From IMG/VR virus record IMGVR_UViG_3300046028_002417, positions 1 to 40,249 of that record: 40,249 nt of DNA. The stretch is one strand, 5' to 3'. Both the position numbers and the translations under genes were made by a program. Below, piece by piece: positions 1-8,915 of this stretch. Position 1 is the stretch's first letter, and each line of letters begins with the position of its first letter. This stretch comes from a virus. The notes below the pieces were generated by a model. It saw only the letters and a program-made list of their open reading frames with translations. It was not told the origin of the DNA and made no database searches.

Positions 1-65
1 AGAGGAAACTCGATGTAAAGCTAGTGACACAACATTAAAATAGTTAATCGTTTCAGGGGAATCAA

Positions 66-1406
66 TTGTCTAAATCTATAACACAGCTGGCAAGCCGGAT
101 TGAACTCTGGCCCGTCGACCGGCTGCAGCCTTACGCCAAGAACGCACGAACCCACAGCGACGAACAGGTAGCCCAGATCGCGGCATCGATGCGCGAGTTT
201 GGTTTCACAAATCCGATCCTGGTTGACAGCGCCGATGGCATCATCGCCGGTCACGGTCGCCTGCAAGCAGCGCGAACGATTGGACTGGAGCAGGTTCCAG
301 TCATCGTTCTGGACCATCTGACCGACGCACAGCGCCGCGCCTATATCCTGGCCGACAACAAGCTGGCGCTGAACGCGGGCTGGGATGACGCGATGCTGGC
401 GGAAGAACTGCGGCGACTGGACGGCGAGGGTTTCAATGTTGCGCTGACAGGGTTTTCCGACGAGGAACTTGAGGGTCTGTTGGTTGAACCCGAAGAGGCC
501 AGCTCTGCTTTGACCGATCCTGACGAGGTTCCTGAGATCCAGCCAGACACAGTTACCAAGCTGGGCGACGTTTGGCTGCTGGGCAAGCATCGGGTCATGT
601 GCGGCAGTTCGACGAACCTGGACAACGTCGACCACTTGCTGTTGGGCAAGAAAGCCCACATGGTTTTCACCGATCCGCCGTACCTGATGAACTTCACCGG
701 CGCTATCAATCACGAAGGTAAGAAAAGTTCATCTGGCGCAAAGCACGCAGCAATCGCCAATGACAACCTGTCCGAAGAAGAAGGCCAGCAGTTTCTGCGA
801 GACGTTGCAACTGCGATCAAGATGTATTGCGACGGCGCATGGTACGTTTGCTTCTATCGTCTGGGAATTGACTGGGTGATGAACGCTATGACCGACGTCG
901 GACTTAAGTGGCGCAACCTTATTATCTGGAAAAAAAACAACCTGAACCTTTCGAACAGCGATTACAAATCAATCTACGAGCCTATTATTTACGGATGGTC
1001 TAGCGACTATGAGCCTGTGCTGTACGGATGGAATCACAAACATGAATTTCACGGAAGCAAGGGCGCAACCGACATTGTAGAAATTGTCGTTCCAAGCATC
1101 TGGGAGATTGAGAAGACAAAAAAGAATGACCTGCATCCGACAATGAAGCCTGTTGCTTTATGCGAGGCGGCAATCCTGAACAGCAGCAAGACCGGTCAGA
1201 CCGTGCTGGACTTGTTTGGCGGGTCGGGTTCGACGTTGATCGCTGCCGAGCGAAATCAGCGCGTGGCAAGGTTGATGGAACTTGAGCCGAAGTACGTGGA
1301 CGTCATCGTTCGCCGATGGCAGGAGTTCACCGGCAAGGCGGCAACACTTGAAAGCGACGGGCGCACATTTGCTGACGTTGAGTCAGGCATTGCAAAAGCG
1401 GCGTAA
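66..1406 (+). CDS. ParB-like domain fused to a DNA methyltransferase
   Basis: Predicted DNA modification enzyme of 446 aa. The N-terminal part (about residues 10-140) resembles the ParB/sulfiredoxin-like nuclease fold, with the GHGR stretch near residue 66. The rest is an amino-methyltransferase (N6-adenine or N4-cytosine) with DPPY at residues 203-206 and the SAM-binding FGGSGS at 384-389. This order, catalytic motif before SAM motif, is that of the beta class. The start is TTG at 66, preceded by an AGGGGA Shine-Dalgarno. Such fusions are common beside terminase genes in proteobacterial phages and probably protect phage DNA from host restriction. Residues 304-322 contain a near-duplicate YEPxxYGW segment. 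The target sequence cannot be read from the protein. Confidence 0.9.
   Translation: MSKSITQLASRIELWPVDRLQPYAKNARTHSDEQVAQIAASMREFGFTNPILVDSADGIIAGHGRLQAARTIGLEQVPVIVLDHLTDAQRRAYILADNKLALNAGWDDAMLAEELRRLDGEGFNVALTGFSDEELEGLLVEPEEASSALTDPDEVPEIQPDTVTKLGDVWLLGKHRVMCGSSTNLDNVDHLLLGKKAHMVFTDPPYLMNFTGAINHEGKKSSSGAKHAAIANDNLSEEEGQQFLRDVATAIKMYCDGAWYVCFYRLGIDWVMNAMTDVGLKWRNLIIWKKNNLNLSNSDYKSIYEPIIYGWSSDYEPVLYGWNHKHEFHGSKGATDIVEIVVPSIWEIEKTKKNDLHPTMKPVALCEAAILNSSKTGQTVLDLFGGSGSTLIAAERNQRVARLMELEPKYVDVIVRRWQEFTGKAATLESDGRTFADVESGIAKAA
975..1040 (+). repeat. 33-bp tandem duplication inside the methyltransferase gene
   Basis: Two adjacent in-frame 33-bp units (975-1007 and 1008-1040) encode YEPIIYGWSSD followed by YEPVLYGWNHK. 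The first eight codons match at the protein level with several synonymous or conservative differences, so the duplication is not fresh. Methyltransferases of this type, as I recall them, normally carry one such segment between the DPPY and FGGSG motifs. Confidence 0.7.
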
Positions 1407-1409
1407 GTG

Positions 1410-1922
1410 ATGGCTGAACTAATAAGCCTGTCCGCTTATGGCAGGCAGCGCGGCGTCAGCGCTGTTGCGGTAAAGCGTGCGATTGATAGTGGCAGGCTGC
1501 GTGCCAGTGTGTCGCGTGACGCAAAGGGTAATCCGAAGATCGACCCAGAAATTGCAGATAGCGAATGGGCTGCAAACACTGACACGAATCGGGGATGGCA
1601 CGCGCAGGAGCGCAGCAAACAAAATGCCGAAACTGAACTCAAGGTCAGCGGCACGCTTAACCAGTCACGGGCGGTCAAGGAAGCTTACTTGGCGCGGCTG
1701 GCAAAGCTGGACTTTGAGGAACGGTCTGGACTTCTGGTTCGCGCTGACGAGGTAAAAGACCAAGCATTCAAGACAGCGCGAATTGTAAGAGACGGCATGA
1801 TGAACATTCCTGATCGGATCGCAGCTGAAATTGCGGCGTGCAGCGACCAGTTCGAAGTGCATCGTCGGCTATCCGAAGAAATACGCAAGGCGCTAGACTC
1901 AGCGTTCACCAATGCAAACTAA
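1410..1922 (+). CDS. Terminase small subunit
   Basis: Predicted DNA-recognition subunit of the packaging motor. The N-terminus (about residues 3-35) looks like a helix-turn-helix, with SAYGRQRGVSAVAVKRAI followed by a short hairpin, as in Nu1-type and other small terminases. The middle is helical and charged and probably mediates oligomerisation. I chose ATG at 1410; a GTG at 1407 directly follows the upstream stop codon and is an alternative. The gene is followed by a small membrane protein and then the large terminase, the expected order. Recognition rests on size, HTH and position, so the family is likely rather than certain. Confidence 0.8.
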   Translation: MAELISLSAYGRQRGVSAVAVKRAIDSGRLRASVSRDAKGNPKIDPEIADSEWAANTDTNRGWHAQERSKQNAETELKVSGTLNQSRAVKEAYLARLAKLDFEERSGLLVRADEVKDQAFKTARIVRDGMMNIPDRIAAEIAACSDQFEVHRRLSEEIRKALDSAFTNAN

Positions 1923-2118
1923 ACGCTGGTCGCTAATCGAAGCGGCAACGAACGTCACGGTCGGTTATGGCGTGGCACTGGCGACGCAGCTAGCCGTGTT
2001 CCCGCTGTTCGGCATTTACATTCCGCTGTCCGCTGACCTGGCTATCGGCGGCATTTTCCTGGTCGTGTCGCTGGTGCGTTCGTACCTGCTGCGGCGTTTG
2101 TTCAACCGCATCAAATGA
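1912..2118 (+). CDS. Small membrane protein between the terminase genes (DUF7220-like)
   Basis: A 68-aa protein with two hydrophobic segments (about residues 17-35 and 40-58) separated by a short loop, and a basic tail ending LLRRLFNRIK. The pattern of a SLIEA start, FPLFG and VSLVRSY matches a small family, recalled as DUF7220, that is widespread in phages and often sits beside terminase genes. It overlaps the small terminase by 11 nt and the large terminase by 4 nt, so it is translationally coupled to packaging genes. Its function is unknown; inner-membrane localisation is inferred from the two hydrophobic helices. Confidence 0.8.
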   Translation: MQTKRWSLIEAATNVTVGYGVALATQLAVFPLFGIYIPLSADLAIGGIFLVVSLVRSYLLRRLFNRIK

Positions 2119-4022
2119 ACCTGATCTACCTTAACGCTTTCCGCGCTGGACTGACGCCAGACGCCGACCTGACCGTAAGCGAATGGGCCGACCAGCACCG
2201 GATGCTATCGCAGAAGGCGGCGTCCGAACCCGGCCCCTGGCGCACTGACCGCACACCGTACCTGCGGGACATCATGGACTGCCTGTCGCCATCGTCGCCG
2301 GTCGAGACTGTCGTGTTTATGGCGGGAGCGCAGGTCGGAAAAACCGAGTCCGGCAATAACTGGCTGGGGTTCGTGATCCATCACGCGCCGGGGCCGATGA
2401 TGATGGTCCAGCCGACAGTGGACACGGCGAAGCGGCTATCGAAGCAGCGCCTTGCGCCAATGATCGAAGAAACGCCAGTCCTGCGCGACCGGATCGCGGA
2501 CAACCGCGCACGGGACGGCGGCAACACGATGCTGGTCAAGGAATTCCAGGGCGGCGTCCTGGTCGTGACCGGCGCGAACAGCGCGGTCGGCCTGCGGTCT
2601 ATGCCGGTCCGGTATCTGTTTCTTGATGAGGTGGACGCATTCCCGCACGACGTTGACGGCGAGGGCGACCCGATCCAGCTGGCGATCCGCCGGACAACGA
2701 CGTTCAGCAGGCGAAAGGTTTATCTGTCATCGACGCCGACGATCAAAGACACCAGCCGGATCGAGCGCGAATACCTGAACAGCGATCAGCGCCGGTTCTA
2801 TGTCCCCTGCCCGCACTGCGACCATTTCCAGCACTTGCGCTGGGCGCAGATGAAATGGACGGACGCTGACCCGACAACGGCGGCTTACGCCTGCGAGGAC
2901 TGCGGCACGCTGATCGAAGAACGCTACAAGTCCGATATGTTGCGCCGGGGCGAATGGCGTGCGACGGCGGAAGGCACCGGCAAGGTCGCCGGGTTTCATC
3001 TGTCGAGCCTGTATTCGCCGCTGGGCTGGAAGTCCTGGTCATCGATTGTGGACGATTTTCTGCAGGCAAAGAACGACCCGCCTGCGCTGAAAACCTGGGT
3101 CAACACGGTTCTGGGCGAAACCTGGGAGGAAGAATATTCCACCAGAATAGGCGCGTCGGCAATCGCTGAACGGGCGGAAGTCTACGACCTGCTGACGATA
3201 CCGGATGGCGGCTTGCTGCTGACCGCTGGCGTCGACGTTCAGGACAATCGCCTGGCGATCAAGGTCAAGGCATGGGGACCAAACGAGGAAAGCTGGCTGG
3301 TCAACTGGACGGAAATCTATGGCGACCCGTCCAGGCCGGAACTGTGGAAGCAGCTGGACAGCGTCCTGTTCGAAACAGACTACACGCATGAGAACGGAAC
3401 GCCGATGCCGGTCAGGGCTGTCGCCATCGACTCCGGCGGTCACTTCACGCACGAAGTTTATGCCTACGTTCGGACCCGGCGCGACCGCCATGTGATTGCG
3501 GTCAAGGGTATGAGCCAGCCAGGCAAGGCGATCATCACAAAGCCGAGCCGCCAGGACATCAACTTCAAAAACCAGACGATCAAGAAAGGCGTCGAGTTAT
3601 GGGGCGTCGGCACTGACACGGCGAAGGCTGTAATCTATGGGCGGCTGAAGAACACCGACACGGCTGGCGCTGGCGTGCTGCATTTCCCGATGGGCTTGCC
3701 AAATGAATACTATGAGCAGCTGACCGCAGAGAAACAGATCACCAGGTATTCGAATGGTTTTCCCAGACGAATATGGATTAAGAAAGAAGGCGCGAGAAAC
3801 GAGGCGCTGGACTGCGAGGTCTATTCGCTTGCGGCTTTGCAGTATTTTTATACAAGGGTCAATCGTGCTACACTATGGCAAACCCTTGAACGCAAAATCG
3901 CGTCTGCAGATAAGCAGGCGACAGCACCGCAGCCGGTCGACAAGCCGGTCGAAACGATTGTGCCGCGCAAGACAGCTGTCCAACCGCGCCGCGTCGGCGG
4001 ATTTGTGAAAGCATTTAGATGA
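2115..4022 (+). CDS. Terminase large subunit, GpA family
   Basis: ATPase-nuclease that translocates phage DNA into the prohead and cuts it. At 635 aa it matches the lambda gpA (GpA) family. The Walker A AGAQVGKT lies at residues 70-77 and Walker B YLFLDEVD at 167-174 with the catalytic glutamate E172. A Cys4 zinc-binding element (C232/C235 and C260/C263) follows, as in many GpA-type terminases. The C-terminal half holds the RNase H-like nuclease domain, with acidic clusters near GVDVQD and AIDSGG. It starts at ATG within a 4-nt overlap with the previous gene. The GpA family suggests cohesive-end packaging, but no cos site was identified. Confidence 0.95.
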   Translation: MNLIYLNAFRAGLTPDADLTVSEWADQHRMLSQKAASEPGPWRTDRTPYLRDIMDCLSPSSPVETVVFMAGAQVGKTESGNNWLGFVIHHAPGPMMMVQPTVDTAKRLSKQRLAPMIEETPVLRDRIADNRARDGGNTMLVKEFQGGVLVVTGANSAVGLRSMPVRYLFLDEVDAFPHDVDGEGDPIQLAIRRTTTFSRRKVYLSSTPTIKDTSRIEREYLNSDQRRFYVPCPHCDHFQHLRWAQMKWTDADPTTAAYACEDCGTLIEERYKSDMLRRGEWRATAEGTGKVAGFHLSSLYSPLGWKSWSSIVDDFLQAKNDPPALKTWVNTVLGETWEEEYSTRIGASAIAERAEVYDLLTIPDGGLLLTAGVDVQDNRLAIKVKAWGPNEESWLVNWTEIYGDPSRPELWKQLDSVLFETDYTHENGTPMPVRAVAIDSGGHFTHEVYAYVRTRRDRHVIAVKGMSQPGKAIITKPSRQDINFKNQTIKKGVELWGVGTDTAKAVIYGRLKNTDTAGAGVLHFPMGLPNEYYEQLTAEKQITRYSNGFPRRIWIKKEGARNEALDCEVYSLAALQYFYTRVNRATLWQTLERKIASADKQATAPQPVDKPVETIVPRKTAVQPRRVGGFVKAFR

Positions 4023-4567
4023 CAGTTCCGAACAGAGAACCGCAAAGCTTCACCGCTGGCGACACCGTCAAATGGACGAAGTCCCTGCCCGACCATCCTG
4101 CGTCGGATGGCTGGACGCTGACCTATTACGCGATCCAGCAGAACCACAAGTTTTCAGTCGTGGCAACTGCCAGCGGCAGCGACTACGCGATTACGATCCC
4201 GGCAACCACTTCGGATGACTTCGTTGTCGGTCACTATTTCTGGGAAGCGCAAGTTACAAAGGCTGGCGAACGCTTCACCATCGAGCGCGGCACGTTTGAT
4301 GTCCTGACGAATATTGCAACGCAGAACAACTGGGACGGACGTTCGCACGCGCGTAAGACACTGGATGCCATCGAAGCCGTCATCGAAGGCAGGGCGTCGA
4401 CGGATCAGCAGGAATACAGCATTGGAAACCGCAGCCTGAAGAAAACGCCAATAGCCGACCTGATCGTGCTGGCGGACAAGTATCGGGCGATGGTGAATGC
4501 CGAAGAAAATGCCGAAGCGATAGCACAGGGCCGAGGCGCTAAGAACCGCATTTTAGTGAGATTTTAA
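4019..4567 (+). CDS. Head-tail joining protein with gpW-like C-terminus
   Basis: A 182-aa protein sitting exactly where lambda encodes gpW, between large terminase and portal. The N-terminal 100 residues look like an all-beta domain (alternating hydrophobic strands, GHYFWEAQV). The C-terminal part has the helical stretch ARKTLDAIEAVIEGRAS and the turn IGNRSLKKTPIADL, which resembles gpW-type joiners that stabilise packaged DNA under the portal. The start ATG overlaps the terminase stop codon. The combination of beta domain and gpW-like helix is, as I recall, common in phages of this layout. The assignment is inferred from motif and position. Confidence 0.65.
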   Translation: MTVPNREPQSFTAGDTVKWTKSLPDHPASDGWTLTYYAIQQNHKFSVVATASGSDYAITIPATTSDDFVVGHYFWEAQVTKAGERFTIERGTFDVLTNIATQNNWDGRSHARKTLDAIEAVIEGRASTDQQEYSIGNRSLKKTPIADLIVLADKYRAMVNAEENAEAIAQGRGAKNRILVRF

Positions 4568-6084
4568 TGGCGAAATGGATCGATAATCTTGCGGGGCGGC
4601 TAGGCTATCAGCGATCAAAACCGCAGCGCCGGAATTTCCAAGCGGCATCAATCGGTCGCCTGACGGCAAACTGGAACGCATCGCAGACCAGCGTCAATCA
4701 AGACCTGAAAATGCAGCTGAACCTGATGCGTGCGAGATCGCGCGACCTGGTTCTGAACAACGACTACGGCAAGAAATTCATTCAGATGGTCGGCACTCAT
4801 GTGGTCGGACCCAGCGGCTTTACGCTGCAGGTCCGCGTAACTGAGCCTGACGGCAGACCGGACAACTTGGCGAACGAAGCAATCGAAAGAGCGTTTGCGG
4901 TCTGGTCGCGTCGTGGCGTCTGCGATGTGACCGGCAAGATGTCATTTTTAGATATCCAGGCGCTGATCACAAAGATGGTCGCACGCGATGGCGAATGCCT
5001 GATCCGCAAGGTCTACGGCAGAGCCAGCGAGAACCCGCACGGGTTTGGCCTGCAAATGCTGTCGATTGACCGGCTGGATGTGAACCGCAACGAAGTCCTG
5101 AAGGACGGGCGTGAAATCCGTATGGGCGTCGAGATGACCCGGTTCGGGCGTCCACTGGCCTATCATGTCCTGGTCAAGAACCCGGCTGACGGCGTATATA
5201 CGTTGAACAATGGCCTGATGTATGAACGCATTCCGGCTGACGAAATCTATCATCTGTTCGTGCCGTATGAGACAGAACAGATTCGCGGCGTGCCGTGGAT
5301 GCACACGGCGATTTTGCGCCTGCAGAACCTGGGCGGATTCGAGGAAGCGGCAGTCATTGCTGCGCGGGTCGGCGCGTCGAAGATGGGTTTCTTTACCAGC
5401 GAAGACGGCGACGGCACTGCGCTGGCTGACGGGCAGGACGCAAACGGCAACCTGATCAAGGAAGCCGATCCCGGCATCTTCGACGTTCTGCCGCCTGGTT
5501 ACGACTTCAAGTCATTCAGTCCCGATTACCCGACGGCGAACTATGAGCCGTTCATCAAGTCCTGCCTGCGCGGTATCGCGTCCGGTCTGGGCGTGGCCTA
5601 CAATACACTGGCGAACGATCTGGAAGGCGTGAACTTTTCCAGCATCCGAACTGGCGTGCTGGAAGAACGCGACAACTGGATGGTCATTCAAAACTGGATG
5701 ATCGAGTCGTTTCTGCAGGATGTGTTTGAGCAATGGCTGCGTCAGGCAATGCTGAACAGCGCGATCACGATGCCGAACGGTTCGGCGCTGCCGATTACGA
5801 AACTGGAAAAATTCAATCGCGGTCACTGGCAAGGCCGGCGCTGGTCATGGGTCGATCCGCTGAAGGACGCCGAAGCGGCTGTCCTGCTGATCAACAACAG
5901 CCTGAAGTCACGCCGCGAAGTCATGTCGGAAGCTGGTCGAGAGCTTGACGATGTGTGGACGCAGCTGGCGGCTGAAAAGAAATTAGCGGAAGAAATGGAC
6001 ATCGATCTGCCAAGCGGTGACGAATCCGGCGCTTCCGGTAACGAGGATGATGACGCAGACAACTTGCCGGCTGCTGTACAATAA
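4567..6084 (+). CDS. Portal protein, lambda family
   Basis: Forms the dodecameric ring through which DNA enters and leaves the capsid. At 505 aa it fits the lambda-type portal family (phage_portal_2). Recognisable stretches include NDYGKKFIQM near residue 65, DGECLIRKVYGR near 140, the PYETEQIRGVPWMH clip region near 235, and GLGVAYNTLANDLEGVNFSS near 340, all typical of this family. The C-terminal 30 residues are acidic and low-complexity. The ATG overlaps the preceding stop by one base (TAATG). It is followed directly by the fused protease-capsid gene. Confidence 0.93.
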   Translation: MAKWIDNLAGRLGYQRSKPQRRNFQAASIGRLTANWNASQTSVNQDLKMQLNLMRARSRDLVLNNDYGKKFIQMVGTHVVGPSGFTLQVRVTEPDGRPDNLANEAIERAFAVWSRRGVCDVTGKMSFLDIQALITKMVARDGECLIRKVYGRASENPHGFGLQMLSIDRLDVNRNEVLKDGREIRMGVEMTRFGRPLAYHVLVKNPADGVYTLNNGLMYERIPADEIYHLFVPYETEQIRGVPWMHTAILRLQNLGGFEEAAVIAARVGASKMGFFTSEDGDGTALADGQDANGNLIKEADPGIFDVLPPGYDFKSFSPDYPTANYEPFIKSCLRGIASGLGVAYNTLANDLEGVNFSSIRTGVLEERDNWMVIQNWMIESFLQDVFEQWLRQAMLNSAITMPNGSALPITKLEKFNRGHWQGRRWSWVDPLKDAEAAVLLINNSLKSRREVMSEAGRELDDVWTQLAAEKKLAEEMDIDLPSGDESGASGNEDDDADNLPAAVQ

Positions 6085-6119
6085 AGCTATTATTACGCAA
6101 AGCGTTTTCAGGAACTTAT

Positions 6120-7946
6120 ATGACTGAAAAGATTAAGGCGGGTAAGCTATACCGCGAAATGAATTTTGACCGCGCGGCGGTCAACTCCGAAGCGCGAACC
6201 GTGGACCTGGCGTTCAGCAGTGAACAGCCAGTCGACCGCTGGTTCGGATCGGAGGTACTGGATCACAGCACATCGAGCATTCGCCTTGGCCGGCTGATGA
6301 ACGGTGGCCCGCTGTTGATGGACCATGACGGACGCGATCAGGTGGGCGTCGTGGAATCTGTTGAAATCGGCGCTGACCGGATAGGTCGAGCGAAGGTACG
6401 TTTCGGGAGAAGCGCACGGGCCGAGGAAGTTTATCAAGATGTGCTGGACGGTATTCGGTCGAAAATTTCGGTCGGTTACATGGTCCATAAAATGCAATTA
6501 GACGGCAAGTCTGGCGACGATGAAATTTATCGCGCGACCGACTGGGAGCCGTTGGAAGTCAGCATCGTTTCCGTACCTGCAGACGCATCGGTCGGTATTG
6601 GCCGTGCAGCAGATGGTGACGAATACGAAATCGAAATTATCCGACCAGTGGTCGAAGAAAGGCAAAAAATGGAAAACGTAGAAGCCGTGGTCGCAGCGCC
6701 TGCTGCGCCTGTGATCGATACCCGCGCCATCGAAACCGATGTGCGTTCGAAGGAAATGAAGCGCATCAACGACCTGGAAGCACTGGGCAACCAGTTCGCC
6801 AAGCAGGGCGGCACTGAACTGGCACGCGCTGCGATCCAGTCCGGCAAGTCTGTCGGCGATCTGCAGGCACAGATTCTTGAGCGCGTCGGCACGAAGCTGA
6901 CTGAAACCAGCGGCGACGTTGGCCTGTCGGAAAAGGAAGTGCGTCAGTTCTCATTTGTCCGCGCCATTCACGCGCTGTCGAATCCGACTGACAAGGCTGC
7001 ACAGACTGCAGCTGCTTTCGAGCGTGAAGTGTCCGAAGCCGCTGCACAGCGTGCCGGCAAAACCGCACAGGGTTTGATGGTTCCGTCCGAAGTGCTGCGC
7101 CGTGACCTGAACGTCACGACGGCAACTGCTGGCGGCAACCTGGTCGCAACTGACCTGCTGTCCGGTTCGTTCATCGAACTGCTGCGCAATCGCTCTGTGG
7201 CAATTCGCGCAGGCGCAACCAGCATGAACGGTCTGGTCGGCAACATCGCAATCCCCAAGCAGACTGGCGCAGCAACCGCATACTGGGTCGCTGAGTCCGG
7301 CGCACCGACTGAGTCACAGCAGACCATCGGCCAGGTGACAATGTCGCCCAAGACCGTCGGCGCTTATACCGACTTCAGCCGTCGCCTGATGCTTCAGTCG
7401 AGCATCGACGTTGAAAACATGGTCCGCAACGACTTGGCGCTGGTTATCGCTTTGGCGATTGACGCAGCTGCGTTCTACGGCACTGCTGCTGACAATCAGC
7501 CGCGCGGCCTGAAGAACCAGTCCGGCATCAACACTGTTGACCCTGCTGCTGCAACTCCGACATTCGCTGAAGTCGTGGCGATGGAATCGGCTGTTGCTGC
7601 TGACAACGCCGACATCGGTAACATGGCCTACGTCGTGAACGCTGCAATGCGCGGCGCTTTGAAGTCGGCTGTCAAGTTCGGCACTGGCACATCGGACACC
7701 ATCTGGGAGCCAGGCAACACCGTCAACGGTTATCGCACCGAAGTGTCGAACCAGATCGCCGCAAACGATCTGTTCTTTGGCAACTTCGCCGACCTGATGA
7801 TCGGTTTCTGGTCTGGTCTGGACTTGATGGTCGATCCGTACAGCAACAGCACCAGCGGCACGGTTCGCGTTGTGGCACTGCAGGATGTGGATATCGCGGT
7901 TCGTAACGCTGTATCGTTCTGCTACGCCAACACTGCACTGACCTAA
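6120..7946 (+). CDS. Prohead protease fused to HK97-fold major capsid protein
   Basis: One 608-aa polypeptide combines capsid maturation and shell building. Residues 1-162 form a family S78 prohead protease with the MDHD histidine (H69), the serine of ISVGYMV (S117) and the PLEVSIVSVPAD block near 144-155 that holds a conserved acidic residue. Residues 163-300 are helical and charged, suitable as an internal scaffold. From about 300 to the end is a typical HK97-family capsid protein (AYWVAESGAPTE, SPKTVGAYTDFSRRL, DNQPRGLKNQSGI). Most phages encode protease and capsid separately; fused versions are known. No separate scaffold gene is visible nearby. AGGA precedes the ATG at 6120. Confidence 0.92.
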   Translation: MTEKIKAGKLYREMNFDRAAVNSEARTVDLAFSSEQPVDRWFGSEVLDHSTSSIRLGRLMNGGPLLMDHDGRDQVGVVESVEIGADRIGRAKVRFGRSARAEEVYQDVLDGIRSKISVGYMVHKMQLDGKSGDDEIYRATDWEPLEVSIVSVPADASVGIGRAADGDEYEIEIIRPVVEERQKMENVEAVVAAPAAPVIDTRAIETDVRSKEMKRINDLEALGNQFAKQGGTELARAAIQSGKSVGDLQAQILERVGTKLTETSGDVGLSEKEVRQFSFVRAIHALSNPTDKAAQTAAAFEREVSEAAAQRAGKTAQGLMVPSEVLRRDLNVTTATAGGNLVATDLLSGSFIELLRNRSVAIRAGATSMNGLVGNIAIPKQTGAATAYWVAESGAPTESQQTIGQVTMSPKTVGAYTDFSRRLMLQSSIDVENMVRNDLALVIALAIDAAAFYGTAADNQPRGLKNQSGINTVDPAAATPTFAEVVAMESAVAADNADIGNMAYVVNAAMRGALKSAVKFGTGTSDTIWEPGNTVNGYRTEVSNQIAANDLFFGNFADLMIGFWSGLDLMVDPYSNSTSGTVRVVALQDVDIAVRNAVSFCYANTALT

Positions 7947-7954
7947 GTAAGGAA

Positions 7955-7978
7955 GGGGGCGGCTTAACAGCCGTCCCC
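7955..7978 (+). terminator. Hairpin after the capsid gene
   Basis: A 10-bp stem (GGGGGCGGCT with AGCCGTCCCC, one G-U wobble) with a TAAC loop lies 8 nt after the capsid stop codon. No T-run follows, so it is more likely an attenuator or mRNA-stabilising 3' structure than a full terminator, separating the highly expressed capsid gene from the connector genes. Confidence 0.5.
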
Positions 7979-7985
7979 AACTCAC

Positions 7986-8222
7986 ATGAAAATCAAGATT
8001 TTGAAGTCAACTGTCGCAGATGATCGGTTCGTGAAGGCTGGTTCCATTGAGGAAATCAGCGACCGCGATGCGATGCTGCTGATTCGTATGGGCAAGGCTA
8101 TCGCTGTGGACGCGCTGCCGCCTGCGCCGACGATCATGACAACTGAAAATGTCAGCGGCGCAATCGCCGAAGACAAGCCGCGACGCGGCAGACCGGCAAG
8201 GTTTGGTAATGCCGGTAAATGA
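7986..8222 (+). CDS. Small head-module protein of unknown function
   Basis: A 78-aa protein directly after the capsid gene. The first 45 residues (FVKAGSIEEISDRDAMLLIRMGKA) look like a small beta-rich fold seen in short proteins that many phages encode at this position, before the head-completion genes. The C-terminus is basic and ends with an AT-hook-like KPRRGRPARF. It overlaps the next gene by 14 nt. I do not recognise a defined function; a structural or assembly role in the head is inferred from position only. Confidence 0.75.
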   Translation: MKIKILKSTVADDRFVKAGSIEEISDRDAMLLIRMGKAIAVDALPPAPTIMTTENVSGAIAEDKPRRGRPARFGNAGK

Positions 8223-8487
8223 AGACCTTGACGAGTTCCTGGCTGACTTTGGCGTTTCAGTCACGTTCGGAGCCAGCACGGCAAAGGGAATACTGGATAT
8301 GCCGACGGAGATTATTGCCGGCGGCATGGTACTGAATACGGATTACCAGCTGACGTTCAAAACGTCCGCACTGGCCGGCCTGGGATACCAGTCGGCAATT
8401 ACGGTCGACGGCGGCAGCTACATTGTGCGCGAAGTCCGTGCATTGGATGACGGAAAGATGTCCGTCGCATTTATGAGCAAGGTCTGA
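8209..8487 (+). CDS. Head-tail attachment protein, gpFII-like
   Basis: A 92-aa protein starting at ATG 8209 (MPVNEDLDEFLADFGV), 14 nt inside the end of the previous gene. The sequence is mostly beta, with IIAGGMVLNTDYQLTFKT and YIVREVRALDDGKMSV. This resembles the small beta-barrel attachment proteins (lambda gpFII / Phage_attach) that seal the head connector and bind the tail. A longer in-frame reading exists upstream, but its extra residues lie inside the previous gene and look non-conserved. Size, fold pattern and position before a gpU-like protein support the call. Confidence 0.7.
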   Translation: MPVNEDLDEFLADFGVSVTFGASTAKGILDMPTEIIAGGMVLNTDYQLTFKTSALAGLGYQSAITVDGGSYIVREVRALDDGKMSVAFMSKV

Positions 8488-8912
8488 TGCCAACACGGCG
8501 CGAACAGATACTGTCACGCATCACGACGATACTAGCGGCAACCGCAGGCGTGTCTGGCCGGGTATATCGCAGCCGTGTCGAGCCGATCATTCGCGGCCAG
8601 TCGCCGGCAATTGTGGTCGAGCCTGTGAGTGACCAGGCTGAACAGACAACGCTGGCGACGCTGAACTGGTCGCTGGTCGTGCGTGTGACCGTGTTCACAC
8701 GCGGCGCTGTGCCTGACCAGCTGGCTGACCCTGTGGTCGCATCGGTCTATGATTTGATCATGCAGGACACGACGCTGAACGGATATGCCATTGATGTGCT
8801 GCCAATTGGCACGCAGTTTGAAATGATTGAAGCAGATCAGGCTGCAGGCGTTGTCGCCTGCGACTTCAGTGTTCGTTACAGAACCCCGTTAAACACTCTC
8901 ACAGTGGTGTAG
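8487..8912 (+). CDS. Tail terminator / minor tail protein U-like
   Basis: A 141-aa protein with the pattern of gpU-type tail terminators: an N-terminal helix (REQILSRITTILAAT), then a strand and core (SPAIVVEPVSDQ), WSLVVRVTVFTRG and a C-terminal DFSVRYRTP strand. This family caps the tail tube and fixes tail length at the head-proximal end. The ATG overlaps the preceding stop by one base. Position between the attachment protein and the tail tube matches the lambda order. The exact family was not verified. Confidence 0.75.
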   Translation: MPTRREQILSRITTILAATAGVSGRVYRSRVEPIIRGQSPAIVVEPVSDQAEQTTLATLNWSLVVRVTVFTRGAVPDQLADPVVASVYDLIMQDTTLNGYAIDVLPIGTQFEMIEADQAAGVVACDFSVRYRTPLNTLTVV

Positions 8913-8915
8913 AAT

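Noticed and set aside
7314-7985. Minus-strand frame of 223 codons opposite the capsid gene.
   Set aside because: Antisense shadow of the HK97-fold capsid region with its strong codon bias.
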